64,000 nt of DNA from Coprococcus comes ATCC 27758 (GCF_025149785.1 NZ_CP102277.1:310001-374000), one strand, 5' to 3'; positions 8,455 through 17,491 are shown, counted from the stretch's first letter. Notes: generated from the sequence alone by a model not told the origin. Made by a program: numbers and translations.

Positions 8455-8563
8455 ATGTACCGATACATGCGCATTTTTTATTTGACAACAATCCAGATGG
8501 AACTTTCTGTTCAATAAAGAGGATTATGTGTCAGGGGACATTCTTTTTACAAGGAGAAAATCA

Positions 8564-9697
8564 ATGAGTATAGATATTACGATCGAGGAAATGGAAGCGC
8601 TTCCTGCAGAGTCCTACGAGCTTTTTGATATCCGTGGCGAGATTGAGCGCGCCCATGGAATCCTGCCGAATTCGACGGCAAGCTCAGCAGATGTACTGAT
8701 GGAGAATCCGCCGGAAGATAAGGAAAAGAAGATCATTATCTGCTGCAGCAGAGGACAGATCAGCAGGGATATCGCAGAAGAACTGCAGGAGCAGGGATAT
8801 GAAGCATACAGCCTGAAGGGCGGTTATGTTGGATGGCTGATGGCAGATATGAAGAAAAAGGAAGCAGATGATGTCTGTGAACATGTGGAGCTTAGTATCC
8901 GCAAGAAGTTCAAAAAGAAGATCTGGTCCAAATTTACAAAAGCTGTCAGAGAATATGAACTGGTCAAAGAAGGTGACCGGATCGCAGTATGTATTTCCGG
9001 TGGAAAAGATTCAATGCTGATGGCAAAGCTTTTCCAGGAATTAAAGCGTCACAACAAATTTAACTTTGAAGTAAAGTTCCTGGTGATGGATCCGGGATAC
9101 AGTCCGGAGAACCGGAAGGTCATTGAAGAAAATGCAAGGAAGATGAAGATTCCGATCCAGATCTTTGAATCCAATATTTTTGAATCGGTATTTGAGATTG
9201 AAAAATCACCGTGTTATATCTGTGCAAGGATGAGACGTGGATATCTTTATAATTTTGCACAGCAGATGGGCTGCAACAAAATCGCACTGGGACATCATTA
9301 TGATGATGTGATCGAGACGATCCTGATGGGAATGCTCTACAGTGCACAGGTGCAGACTATGATGCCGAAGCTTCACAGTACAAATTTTGAAGGGATGGAA
9401 CTGATCCGCCCGATGTATCTGATCCGTGAGGATGACATCAAGGCATGGAGAGATTACAATGATCTGCATTTTATCCAGTGTGCATGTAAGTTTACCGATA
9501 CCTGTACAACCTGCAACAATGAAGAAAATCAGTCAAAGCGTATGGAAATCAAAAAGCTGATTGCAGAGCTTAAGAAGACGAATCCGTTTGTGGAGGGCAA
9601 TATTTTCAAGAGTGTGGAAAATGTCAATCTGGATACGGTTGTCGGTTACAAGGCAAAAGGTGTAAGACACAATTTCCTGGATACTTACGATGATTAA
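8564..9697 (+). CDS. Rhodanese-PP-loop ATPase fusion, TtcA-like tRNA thiolation protein
   Basis: A 377-aa fusion. Residues 1-110 form a rhodanese-like domain whose active-site loop is CCSRGQ (KKIIICCSRGQISRD). Residues 120-377 form a PP-loop ATPase with SGGKDSMLMAKLF, the CxxC-type motif SPCYICARMRRG, ALGHHYDDVIET and a C-terminal cysteine cluster CACKFTDTCTTC. PP-loop proteins of the TtcA/TtuA type adenylate tRNA and insert sulfur, here plausibly at cytidine 32. The fused rhodanese could supply persulfide sulfur directly. The start at 8564 lies 7 bases after AAGGAG; the upstream in-frame start at 8528 has no such site. It is monocistronic with its own promoter and a strong terminator. Confidence 0.85.
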   Translation: MSIDITIEEMEALPAESYELFDIRGEIERAHGILPNSTASSADVLMENPPEDKEKKIIICCSRGQISRDIAEELQEQGYEAYSLKGGYVGWLMADMKKKEADDVCEHVELSIRKKFKKKIWSKFTKAVREYELVKEGDRIAVCISGGKDSMLMAKLFQELKRHNKFNFEVKFLVMDPGYSPENRKVIEENARKMKIPIQIFESNIFESVFEIEKSPCYICARMRRGYLYNFAQQMGCNKIALGHHYDDVIETILMGMLYSAQVQTMMPKLHSTNFEGMELIRPMYLIREDDIKAWRDYNDLHFIQCACKFTDTCTTCNNEENQSKRMEIKKLIAELKKTNPFVEGNIFKSVENVNLDTVVGYKAKGVRHNFLDTYDD

Positions 9698-9743
9698 AAA
9701 TGACTGGATGTGCCGGGGCATATCTGAGATATAAAGAAGAATG

Positions 9744-9787
9744 AAATTCCCGCCGGACAGGTACAGGATCTGCCCGGCGGGAATTTT
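9744..9787. terminator. Strong terminator between convergent genes
   Basis: Long arms, AAATTCCCGCCGG against CCGGCGGGAATTT, enclose a 15-20 base loop. The hairpin ends in T-rich sequence on the plus strand. It lies between the rhodanese/PP-loop gene and the end of the minus-strand GGDEF gene. Confidence 0.75.
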
Positions 9788-9836
9788 GAGATTAAATGAC
9801 AGGAATATTGACCTGTACCAGAATTCCTGACGTTGA

Positions 9837-11321
9837 TCAGGATAAAACGGTTTCCTGCTGGTTCTTGATATCGTGGTAAATAACAAAACGTCCACGTCCG
9901 TTGTGCTTAGCTGTGTACAGAGCATGATCAGCAAGGCGGTATAACTGGCTGAAAGATTCAGCATCCGTTGGAGCAACAGCACAGCCGATACTGCAGGAAA
10001 GTTTCTGGTCATTTAGTTCCGGGATATCTATATTTTGAAGATTTGTATAGAGCTTTTGCAAATGCAGATGGATACTGTAATCCAGACGTACATTTTTCAT
10101 CAGGATCATAAATTCGTCACCACCGACACGGCCGATGATATCGGTTGCCCGGAACTGTTCTTTCAGAAATCCAGCAAATATTTTCAGTACCTGGTCACCG
10201 GTTGCATGTCCATAAGTATCATTGATCTGCTTGAAATAATCCATATCGATCATCATTAAAGCCTGTAAATCTTCAAAATCTTTTTCGCGTAGCCATTCGG
10301 AAATCGTGTGTTCTGCATAAACTTTGTTCAGAAGTCCGGTCAGAGCATCTGTATGCGCCTGGCGAAGAAGCGAAGTCTGATTCTTCTGGTTGATCTTCCA
10401 GAGTGCGAAGATCAGAAGCAGCACAATGCAGATAAAAAAGGCGAACAGAATGATTTCAAAGTTGTTGATAAAAGCAAAGGGTTGACGGGCATCGACAGCA
10501 GGAATGATATAGCAGAGCATCCAGCCGTTGTACTTTAGCGGCTGGTAGGAAATATAGCGTGCATATGATAAATCTGATATAATCTTGCGGCAGTTTGCGT
10601 GTCCTTGCTTAAAATCTTCCTGAAGAGTAGCGCCATCTTCCGAAGTCTGAAATACCCAGTCAGAGGAAGAAGTAAAAAAGTTCTTCCGGATTTCGTTGTG
10701 CGTAGATTCAATGGAAATGATGTTGCCGTCCGGGTCTGTGATAAATGAGTAGCCGGAACCCGAATACAGATCCTCAAAAAGCATGGTAGTCAGTTACGTG
10801 ACATCGATGGAACCTCCAAAGACACCGATAATATTCTGATCTTTGTCATAAACAGGAACTGTGAGGACAACAAGGGTTTCGTTGTCTACGCTGCTTGACA
10901 GAGGAGAACTAATGACGCGTCTGCCTTCCAATGTCTTTTGAAAATAGTCCCGTGAACTTGCATCGGTCTTCTTCCCATCGCTGGAGTGCCCGATACCGTC
11001 TGTAGAAAAAAGCATAAGCCGATGATAGGAGCTGGAAGAAGCCAGTTCAGCAAGAAGCTGAAGATTATCGTTGCTGAACAGATCGGAAGTTGTTCCGAAG
11101 TATGCAGCAGGACTCTCCAGAAATTCATATTCTTTTTCCAGAACCAGTTCCAAGTGATCCTTTTGCTGCAGTGTGTTTTTTTGAAGAACATTCTGTACAC
11201 TTTTATCAACGCTCTGTTGTACAAACCAGAAAAAAATCAGAAGTGTGAACGTCATTACAATAAGGAACGAAATGATAGCCGTTCCGTATTGCATCAGTTC
11301 ATGACGTGATAATTTTTTCAT
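9837..11321 (-). pseudogene. dCache-GGDEF diguanylate cyclase interrupted by an in-frame TAA
   Basis: Read on the minus strand, one frame of 495 codons runs from 11321 to 9837 with a single internal stop, TAA at 10796-10794. Before it lie a membrane helix (FLIVMTFTLLIFFWFVQQ) and an extracellular dCache-type sensor ending GGSIDVT. After it the same frame resumes LTTMLFEDLYSGSGYSFITD, a second membrane segment (FAFFICIVLLLIFALW) and a full GGDEF domain. That domain keeps RVGGDEF and the RATD inhibitory site five residues before it. Without the stop this would be a membrane cyclic-di-GMP synthase. The cyclase half (9837-10784) could restart at an ATG 10 bases past the stop, but would lose the N-terminal half of the sensor. 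Sequencing error, phase variation and recent nonsense mutation are alternatives. Confidence 0.85.
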
Positions 11322-11355
11322 GTAAAATCCCCCTCATATTGTGCGTTAACAAGAA

Positions 11356-11557
11356 GTTGGGGTCAAAAGGTATTTTTGCCCCCTTTGATACCAGATTGCT
11401 ACGTGCTTTGCACTCTCGCAATCCTCAAAAACATTCGTAATCCACTCATTTTTCTTTGAAAAATGGCTACTTACTCATGTTTTTGGCGGGTCAAGAGGTC
11501 AAAAATCCTCTTGCAAGCAAGCTTGCATCGGCTTTCTGACCTCTTGTCTCTGGTATC
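11356..11557 (-). repeat. 202-bp multi-hairpin repeat, copy A, in the leader of the GGDEF gene
   Basis: This near-identical copy (about 95%) of 58941-59141 is read on the minus strand. In that sense it starts GATACCAGAGAC and ends CTTTTGACCCCAAC. An outer pair GATACCA/TGGTATC encloses three stems: CAAGAGGTCA/TGACCTCTTG, CAAAAACAT/ATGTTTTTG (with an inner CATTTTTC-AAA-GAAAAATG) and GATTGC/GCAATC (inner GTGC-AAA-GCAC). A final hairpin with arm TTTTGACCCC follows. The element lies between the promoter at 11586-11614 and the start codon at 11321, so it would be transcribed as 5' UTR. Confidence 0.88.
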
Positions 11558-11585
11558 TTAACAAATAAGTAATTAGATTTTCTAA

Positions 11586-11614
11586 ATTATACCATAAATG
11601 TTCTGGGATGTCAT
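11586..11614 (-). promoter_or_regulatory. Sigma-A promoter of the dCache-GGDEF gene
   Basis: On the minus strand, ATGACA (11614-11609), a 17-base spacer and TATAAT (11591-11586). The predicted start near 11579 lies about 20 bases before the 202-bp repeat. Confidence 0.7.
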
Positions 11615-11673
11615 CGAATTTGTATGTGAAATGGATAGAAAAATATACATAATAAACAAAAAATGAACAAAAA

Positions 11674-11722
11674 AAGAGAGAATAACGTAAAAAATAACAA
11701 AAGCATTACGTTATTCTCTCTT
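11674..11722 (-). terminator. Terminator of the pepT-yfcC-pepV operon
   Basis: A perfect 17-bp stem (arms AGAGAGAATAACGTAA and its complement) is followed on the minus strand by a run of T. The rest of 11558-11673 is AT-rich and holds only the GGDEF promoter. Confidence 0.88.
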
Positions 11723-11738
11723 AGTTATACGTTATTGT

Positions 11739-13115
11739 TTATTTTGCAAGCCGGTAGATTGCATCCAGATAAATCTTCATCCAGAGATCCAGTTTATCCA
11801 GCTCCAGACATTCATTTGTCTGATGCATCAGATCAGGCTGGTCTGGGAGGAGTGCGCCGAAAGCGACACAGTTATCCAGTGCTCTTGCGTAAGAGCAGGC
11901 ACCGTCTACCAGAGGTTTTGCGGACATATCACCGGTGACATTGCGGTAGGATTCCATCAGAGTCTGAACCAGGAAAGAATCCTCAGGTACGTGGATGGAT
12001 TCAGTTGCATATGGGTTCTCAAAACGGAATCCGGAACCGATAAGCTGTTTCTGAATGAGCTCCTGAACCTGGGCGCACCGGTAAGTAACCGGTACACGGT
12101 TGTCGATGGAGAAAATCACCTTATGATCGCATACTTCGACCTTTCCGACATTGAAACTTAATCTGCCGGAGATCTCATCTGTAAGATCGATTCCAAGTCC
12201 CTTTCCGGTCAGGTCAAAACCGATGTGCTCCATATAAAATGTGGCAATCCTTGCCAACTCATTTTCCGGAGAAAGCTCAGATAAAGCTGACATCAGTCCG
12301 CTGATCGCATTGATTCCGGTAGAAGGATGTGCTGCGTGTGCGGCAAAACCTTCTGCGGTCAGCCGGAGGGATGCACCCGCATTTTCTACTGTGAAATGGC
12401 ATCTGGTCTGTGTCTCCCAGGAGAGCAGGCTCTTGCGGATCACGGTTTCCAGTTCGAGAGGAAGCAGGACGGAAGCATGGTCTGCGACTGCGTTAAATGC
12501 ATTTCCACCGGATAAAGTGATATCCTCTGAGACATCGGTTACAAGCTGATACTGAAAGACGCCTTTTTCAGCGTAAATAAGTGGGAATACTGCATCCGGT
12601 GTGAAGGACATCTGTGGAGCAGGAATCTTTTTCTTGTTGAAATAATAGTCCATGCATTTCCAGTCTGTCTCTTCATTCGCACCTACAATAAAACGGATTT
12701 TTTTGCTGAGTGGCACACCCATTTCTTTTAAAATCTTGACTGCATGGAGGCAGGCAAGAAGAGGACCTTTATCATCAAGTACGCCACGACCATACAGCTT
12801 TCCGTCAATGATTTCCGGTTTAAACGGATCACATACCCAGCTGCCACTGCATGGAACCACGTCCACATGACCGAGGATTCCGAGAGTTTCTTCCTGATCC
12901 CCATAATCTGCGTGTCCGGCATAGTGATCAAAATTTTCTGTTTTAAGACCAATGGATTCTGCCGTTTCGAGAAAGCAGTCAAGTGCTTTGGCAGCGCCTG
13001 CACCGAAAGGCATTCCTGCATCCGGTGCGGTTTCCACGCTGTCTATAGACACCAGTTTCATAATATCCTGGATCAGACTTTCACGGTCTGTCTGTATTTG
13101 TTTTTCAAAATCCAT
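11739..13115 (-). CDS. pepV: Sapep/PepV-type M20 dipeptidase
   Basis: A 458-aa cytoplasmic zinc dipeptidase of the PepV family that cleaves dipeptides with a free N-terminus. Metal and catalytic motifs in order: LGILGHVDVVP near residue 80, YGRGVLDDKGPLLACLHA near 110, FIVGANEETDWKCM near 150, and the C-terminal histidine in PDLMHQTNE. The lid-domain insert between the halves gives the usual length of about 460 aa. An AAGGAGG site lies before the start. It is the last gene of a minus-strand operon after pepT and a YfcC transporter (27-base gap), so the unit covers peptide breakdown and amino acid transport. Confidence 0.92.
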   Translation of the reverse strand: MDFEKQIQTDRESLIQDIMKLVSIDSVETAPDAGMPFGAGAAKALDCFLETAESIGLKTENFDHYAGHADYGDQEETLGILGHVDVVPCSGSWVCDPFKPEIIDGKLYGRGVLDDKGPLLACLHAVKILKEMGVPLSKKIRFIVGANEETDWKCMDYYFNKKKIPAPQMSFTPDAVFPLIYAEKGVFQYQLVTDVSEDITLSGGNAFNAVADHASVLLPLELETVIRKSLLSWETQTRCHFTVENAGASLRLTAEGFAAHAAHPSTGINAISGLMSALSELSPENELARIATFYMEHIGFDLTGKGLGIDLTDEISGRLSFNVGKVEVCDHKVIFSIDNRVPVTYRCAQVQELIQKQLIGSGFRFENPYATESIHVPEDSFLVQTLMESYRNVTGDMSAKPLVDGACSYARALDNCVAFGALLPDQPDLMHQTNECLELDKLDLWMKIYLDAIYRLAK

Positions 13116-13142
13116 AAGAGTTTACCTCCTTATGCAAGAAGC

Positions 13143-14642
13143 TTATACATATAACTGAATGATCAGCATGATCGCACTGAAGACGGTAGTCATACCCATC
13201 AGCGGCATGATGAATTTCAGCCATTTATCATAAGTAACATCCACCATCGCAAGGGATGCAAGGATCAGACCGGTTGGTGTGATGAAAGAAATCAGACCAA
13301 GACCGTATGCATAAGCAGATACGATTGCTGATCTTGAAACACCTACGGTGTCGGCAAGCGGAGCCATGATCGGGATGGACAGAACTGCAAGCCCTGAGGA
13401 AGAGGAAATAAAGAATCCGAGTACGATAAATACAAGCATCATCAAGATGATGAATACGATCGGATTCATTCCACTGATCGCACCTGAGAAGAATTCCAGG
13501 ATGGTGTCAGAAATCATACCGTCTTCCAGAATGATGTTGATACCACGTGCCACACCGACTACCAGAGCTACGCCCATCAGGTCAGCGGCACCGCCGATAA
13601 ACTGATCCATAAAGTTCTTTTCGCCGATTCCTGAAGTAAATGCAAGCAGGATCGCGCAGGCAAGGAAGAGGGCAGTCATGTTGTCGAACCACCAGCCCTG
13701 AGCTACAAGTCCCCATACAAGCACACCGAAGGATACGCCGAATACGAGGAGGGAAAGCTTCATTTTTCCGGTAAATTCAGGAACCTCGCCCTGATGACCG
13801 AATTTCTGCATATGATGTTCATACTGGTCGTAACAGATTGATTTTGTAGGATCTTCTTTTACCTTCTTTGCATAGCGAAGGATGTAGATCAAAGTGATCA
13901 GAGTGCCGAGTACCAGAGCAACACCACGGATTCCCATACCGTCAGCAAGGCTGATTCCGGCTGCATTGGATGCGTTTCCGACAGAGAACGGGTTGATGGT
14001 CGGGAACATGGTTCCGATAGAAGATCCCATGTAAATTGCAGCGATACAAACCATAACATCATATCCGGCTGCAAGGAATACCGGTACAAGGATCGGGTAA
14101 AGTGCAATGGTTTCTTCTGCAAGACCGAAGGTAGTTCCACCGGCTGCGATAATAATCGTGATCAGGATGATCAGGATATATTCTTTGCCCTTGGTGACTT
14201 TGGAAAGTGCTGCGATTGCCGCATTGAATGCACCCATATAATTCAGGACACCGATACATCCGCCGAGGATAAATACAAAAAGGATGATATCAATGGTATC
14301 GTAAACACCACTGATTGCTGCAAGGAGGATTTTAAATACGCCCTGCGGTTCCTGATCGACTTTCTCGTAGGTTCCAGGAACAGCGATCGGTTTGCTGATA
14401 CTTCCATCAAGGAATTTATTTAAGTTTCCGGTAACACCCAGCTCGTCCAAGGATTCCTGGGTAGGAGCCATTTCTGTCACTTCACCTTCCGGTGTTGTGA
14501 TTTCAAATACATCATGGTCTGCGTTGTACGTTAATTTGGAATAAAGCCCTGCCGGTACCACTGCAGTTAAAATTGCAGCGAAAATAAGGACGATAAATAA
14601 TACAGTGAGCGCAGAAGGGAAAGATATTTTTTTCTTTTTCAT
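13143..14642 (-). CDS. YfcC-family transporter (DcuC/arginine-ornithine antiporter-like superfamily)
   Basis: A 499-aa integral membrane protein with about 12 hydrophobic segments and an N-terminal KKKK preceding the first helix (ALTVLFIVLIFAAIL). It belongs to the YfcC/C4-dicarboxylate anaerobic carrier family, which includes proteins annotated as amino acid antiporters or short-peptide carriers. Recognisable stretches are GGTTFGLAEETIALYPI and GSSIGTMFPTINPFSVGNAS. A roughly 70-residue loop between helices 1 and 2 holds EITTPEGEVTEMAP. It sits between pepT and pepV, so uptake of peptides or exchange of amino acids is the likely role. The substrate is inferred only. Confidence 0.88.
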   Translation of the reverse strand: MKKKKISFPSALTVLFIVLIFAAILTAVVPAGLYSKLTYNADHDVFEITTPEGEVTEMAPTQESLDELGVTGNLNKFLDGSISKPIAVPGTYEKVDQEPQGVFKILLAAISGVYDTIDIILFVFILGGCIGVLNYMGAFNAAIAALSKVTKGKEYILIILITIIIAAGGTTFGLAEETIALYPILVPVFLAAGYDVMVCIAAIYMGSSIGTMFPTINPFSVGNASNAAGISLADGMGIRGVALVLGTLITLIYILRYAKKVKEDPTKSICYDQYEHHMQKFGHQGEVPEFTGKMKLSLLVFGVSFGVLVWGLVAQGWWFDNMTALFLACAILLAFTSGIGEKNFMDQFIGGAADLMGVALVVGVARGINIILEDGMISDTILEFFSGAISGMNPIVFIILMMLVFIVLGFFISSSSGLAVLSIPIMAPLADTVGVSRSAIVSAYAYGLGLISFITPTGLILASLAMVDVTYDKWLKFIMPLMGMTTVFSAIMLIIQLYV

Positions 14643-14671
14643 AATCAGTATCTCCGTTTCCTATTTGGTAT

Positions 14672-15892
14672 TTACTCATTTGCAAAGATTTTTACAAGTT
14701 CTACAATGACACGGACAGCTGCTTCCATACCTTCGATGGTGACGTGCTCCAGTGGCCCGTGATATCCGTGTCCGCCTGTTCCAAGGTTCGGGCAAGGAAG
14801 ACCTTTAAAGGAAAGCTTGCAGCCGTCTGTACCTCCGCGGATTGGAGAAATATCCTCCGGAACATTTGCTTTCGCACAGGCCTCTCTAGCATAATCAATC
14901 AGATACATGTGATCTTTGATGATACATTCCATATTCTGGTATTCATCGGTAAGTGTCAGTGTGACTGTACCCTCGCCCCAGAGCTCATTTAAGATCTTTT
15001 CGATATGGCGGAGCGTATTGCAGCGGGCTTCAAAGCTTGCGCTGTCGTGGTCGCGGATGATGTATTCGGATACGGCATGTCCTTCATCTCCGTGTATGCT
15101 CAGAAGATGGTAGAATCCTTCATAATGTTCGGTATGACGCGGAATCTCGAATCTTGGGAGCATATTGTTGATATCTGCGGCAATGAGAACGGCATTGATC
15201 ATCACATCTTTTGCAGAACCCGGATGTACATTTTTGCCATTGATCTCAAATTTTGCTTCGCATGCATTGAAGTTCTGATACTGGATCTCGCCTTCGCCGT
15301 CCCCGTCCAGCGTATAGGCAACCTCCGCGTCAAAAGTATCAAAATCAAAATGTGCAGCGCCGCTGCCACATTCTTCGTCCGGTGTAAATGCGACACTGAT
15401 CTGTCCGTGCGGAATCTTTTCTGTGATCAGGATCTCAAGAAGCTGCATGATCTCAGCAATACCGGCTTTGTCGTCAACTCCGAGGATGGTATTCCCATCG
15501 GAAGTGATGAGTGTACGTCCCTTTAATCCTTTCAGATGCGGGAAATCTTTGGTTGTAAGAACCCGTCCACTGTCTCCGAGAACGAGATCACATCCGTCAT
15601 AATCTGGTGTACAGACCGGATGGATTTCTGCCTCGCAAAATTCTGGTACAGTATCCATATGTGCGATAAGTCCAAGCTTTTTCTTATTTTCATATCCTGG
15701 TGTTGCTGCAAGGATTCCATAAACGAAGCATTTATCGTCCAGAACAACCTTGTCAAGTCCGAGTTCTTTCAGTTCATCAGCAAGGATTCTTGCAAGATCA
15801 AATTGACACTGAGAGGTTGGAACTGTATCGCTGTTTTCATCGCATGGTGTTTTGATTGCGATGTATTTGAGTAACCTTTTTTCTACTTTCAT
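14672..15892 (-). CDS. pepT: Peptidase T (tripeptide aminopeptidase)
   Basis: A 406-aa zinc aminopeptidase that removes N-terminal residues from tripeptides. Family motifs are clear: LGLIAHMDTVPEF (first zinc ligand), LGVDDKAGIAEIM (bridging Asp), VAFTPDEECGSGAAHFD (catalytic Glu and ligand), ALDGDGEGE-like TLDGDGEGEIQYQNFNA, GKNVHPGSAK and the last ligand region GGHGYHGPLEH. A GGAAGGAGA site precedes the ATG. It is first in the pepT-yfcC-pepV operon, with the promoter at 15956-15984, and is transcribed away from the XRE regulator at 16.1 kb. Confidence 0.95.
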   Translation of the reverse strand: MKVEKRLLKYIAIKTPCDENSDTVPTSQCQFDLARILADELKELGLDKVVLDDKCFVYGILAATPGYENKKKLGLIAHMDTVPEFCEAEIHPVCTPDYDGCDLVLGDSGRVLTTKDFPHLKGLKGRTLITSDGNTILGVDDKAGIAEIMQLLEILITEKIPHGQISVAFTPDEECGSGAAHFDFDTFDAEVAYTLDGDGEGEIQYQNFNACEAKFEINGKNVHPGSAKDVMINAVLIAADINNMLPRFEIPRHTEHYEGFYHLLSIHGDEGHAVSEYIIRDHDSASFEARCNTLRHIEKILNELWGEGTVTLTLTDEYQNMECIIKDHMYLIDYAREACAKANVPEDISPIRGGTDGCKLSFKGLPCPNLGTGGHGYHGPLEHVTIEGMEAAVRVIVELVKIFANE

Positions 15893-15955
15893 TTGTATTC
15901 TCCTTCCACATATTTGTCATACGGATGACTCCGTGGCTTGTGTTTTTATGCTATC

Positions 15956-15984
15956 ATTTTATCCGGGTAAATCAGAAAAGACAA
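15956..15984 (-). promoter_or_regulatory. Promoter of the pepT operon
   Basis: Minus-strand TTGTCT, a 17-base spacer and TAAAAT lie about 65 bases before pepT. The leader contains a small ACGGA-TGAC-TCCGT hairpin. Confidence 0.6.
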
Positions 15985-15999
15985 AAGAGGTGCATTTTA

Positions 16000-16028
16000 T
16001 TGACACGAAAAAATCAGACGTGTTATTA
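16000..16028 (+). promoter_or_regulatory. Promoter of the XRE regulator
   Basis: TTGACA is followed by 17-18 bases and TTATTA/TATTAT. It lies back to back with the pepT promoter, only 15 bases apart, so a regulator bound here could act on both. Confidence 0.55.
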
Positions 16029-16132
16029 TTGAAAAAAGAGAAAAAATATGGTGCATACTAGAAAATTGGGGAAATGCGTTAAAATTTATGCACATATCAT
16101 AAAAAAATTGATTTAAAGGAAAGAAAATTGGT

Positions 16133-16834
16133 ATGAATGTAGATGAGAAGGTAGGGCGTAATATTAGAAAATACCGGATGGCATATAATATGACGCTGAA
16201 AGAACTTGCTGTAAGACTGCATAAGAGTGTGTCGACAGTTTCTAAATACGAAAAAGGGGATATTTCATTGGATATTTCGACATTTCTTGAATTGTCTAAG
16301 ATTTTTAAGGTGTCACCTCTTGCAATTATCGGAGATGAGATTGCTGAGGAAGAGGAAGAATGTACTTATGCGGAGACAATTGAAAAATTGTACATGTACA
16401 GCTATGACGGGATTGGAAAAGTAATTGTCAAAAGTTTGATTGAACAGCAGGCGGTGGAAGGAAAGAATAACAAATATAAAGTGCATTTGTTTAATGATGT
16501 AAGTGAGGTCAAAGAACCGGGGGAATGTGGCGGACTTTATACTGGTGAGTATGAAAAGGAAGGATTTATCGGAACCTATATGCTTCATAACCAGGCTCTG
16601 AAATCAGAACATATCATGATCTCCTGTGTAAATAATCTGGTGAATCCGGGACAGCAGCTGGCACTGGTGTCCGGTCTCTCTAATTATACGATGCTTCCGG
16701 TGACCTTTAAAGCAGTGATTTCGGAAAAAGAAATTGTAAATAAAGAAAAGCTTATGAATCTTCTTGCATTTAACAAAGAAGATCTTAAACTAATGAAGCA
16801 GATGAATTATCTTACTATACAAAATATGAGATAA
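16133..16834 (+). CDS. XRE-family transcriptional regulator
   Basis: A 233-aa protein with an N-terminal lambda-repressor-like HTH (residues 8-62: RNIRKYRMAYNMTLKELAVRLH, then VSTVSKYEKGDISLD). The 160-residue C-terminal part (after EEEEECTY) is not a family I can name. It may be a ligand or dimerisation domain, and contains CGGLYTGEYEKEGFIGTYM. It is transcribed divergently from the pepT operon. Regulation of that operon, for example by nutrient status, is a reasonable but untested inference. Sixteen bases separate it from nth, so the two may be cotranscribed. Confidence 0.85.
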   Translation: MNVDEKVGRNIRKYRMAYNMTLKELAVRLHKSVSTVSKYEKGDISLDISTFLELSKIFKVSPLAIIGDEIAEEEEECTYAETIEKLYMYSYDGIGKVIVKSLIEQQAVEGKNNKYKVHLFNDVSEVKEPGECGGLYTGEYEKEGFIGTYMLHNQALKSEHIMISCVNNLVNPGQQLALVSGLSNYTMLPVTFKAVISEKEIVNKEKLMNLLAFNKEDLKLMKQMNYLTIQNMR

Positions 16835-16849
16835 AGAAGGACAAAAAAG

Positions 16850-17491
16850 ATGACAAAGAAACAGAGAACATTGGAAGTAATAGAACGCTTGAGAAAGGAA
16901 TATCCGGATGCAGACTGTACTCTGGATTATGATCAGGCATGGAAACTTCTGGTCAGTGTGCGTCTTGCGGCACAGTGTACGGATGCAAGGGTAAATGTAG
17001 TCGTAGAAGGTTTATTTGCAAAATATCCGACAGTAGAGGCACTTGCAGAAGCAGATGTAAATAATATCGAAGAGATTATACGTCCTTGTGGGCTTGGGAA
17101 AAGTAAGGCACGGGATATCAGTGCCTGTATGAAGATGCTTCGGGATGAGTATGGCGGAAAGATTCCGAAGGATTTTAATGCGATCTTAAAGCTGCCAGGT
17201 GTTGGGAGAAAGAGCGCGAACCTGATCATGGGAGATGTATTTGGTGAGCCTGCGATCGTAACGGATACCCATTGTATCCGTCTGGTGAACCGTATTGGAC
17301 TGGTAGACGGGATTAAGGATCCAAAGAAAGTAGAGATGGAACTCTGGAAGCTGGTTCCGCCGGAGGAAGGAAGCGATTTCTGTCACAGACTGGTGTACCA
17401 CGGAAGAGAAGTTTGTACGGCAAGGACGAAGCCGCACTGTGACAGATGCTGTCTGGCGGATATCTGTAAGAAGGTTGGGGTAGAAAAATAA
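16850..17491 (+). CDS. nth: Endonuclease III
   Basis: A 213-aa base excision repair glycosylase/AP lyase acting on oxidised pyrimidines. It has the helix-hairpin-helix LPGVGRKSANLIMG with the catalytic lysine near residue 123, and the catalytic aspartate in VTDTHCIRLVNRIGL. The C-terminal 4Fe-4S loop is CTARTKPHCDRCCLADIC, with spacing C-x7-C-x2-C-x5-C; the first spacing is one longer than in E. coli. It lies downstream of the XRE regulator and directly abuts the FliB-like gene (TAA then ATG). Confidence 0.95.
   Translation: MTKKQRTLEVIERLRKEYPDADCTLDYDQAWKLLVSVRLAAQCTDARVNVVVEGLFAKYPTVEALAEADVNNIEEIIRPCGLGKSKARDISACMKMLRDEYGGKIPKDFNAILKLPGVGRKSANLIMGDVFGEPAIVTDTHCIRLVNRIGLVDGIKDPKKVEMELWKLVPPEEGSDFCHRLVYHGREVCTARTKPHCDRCCLADICKKVGVEK

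Noticed and set aside
11341-11600. Insertion sequence remnant
   Set aside because: No transposase frame or target duplication is visible, and the block is only about 202 bp with internal hairpins. A MITE-like nature remains possible and is discussed in the findings.
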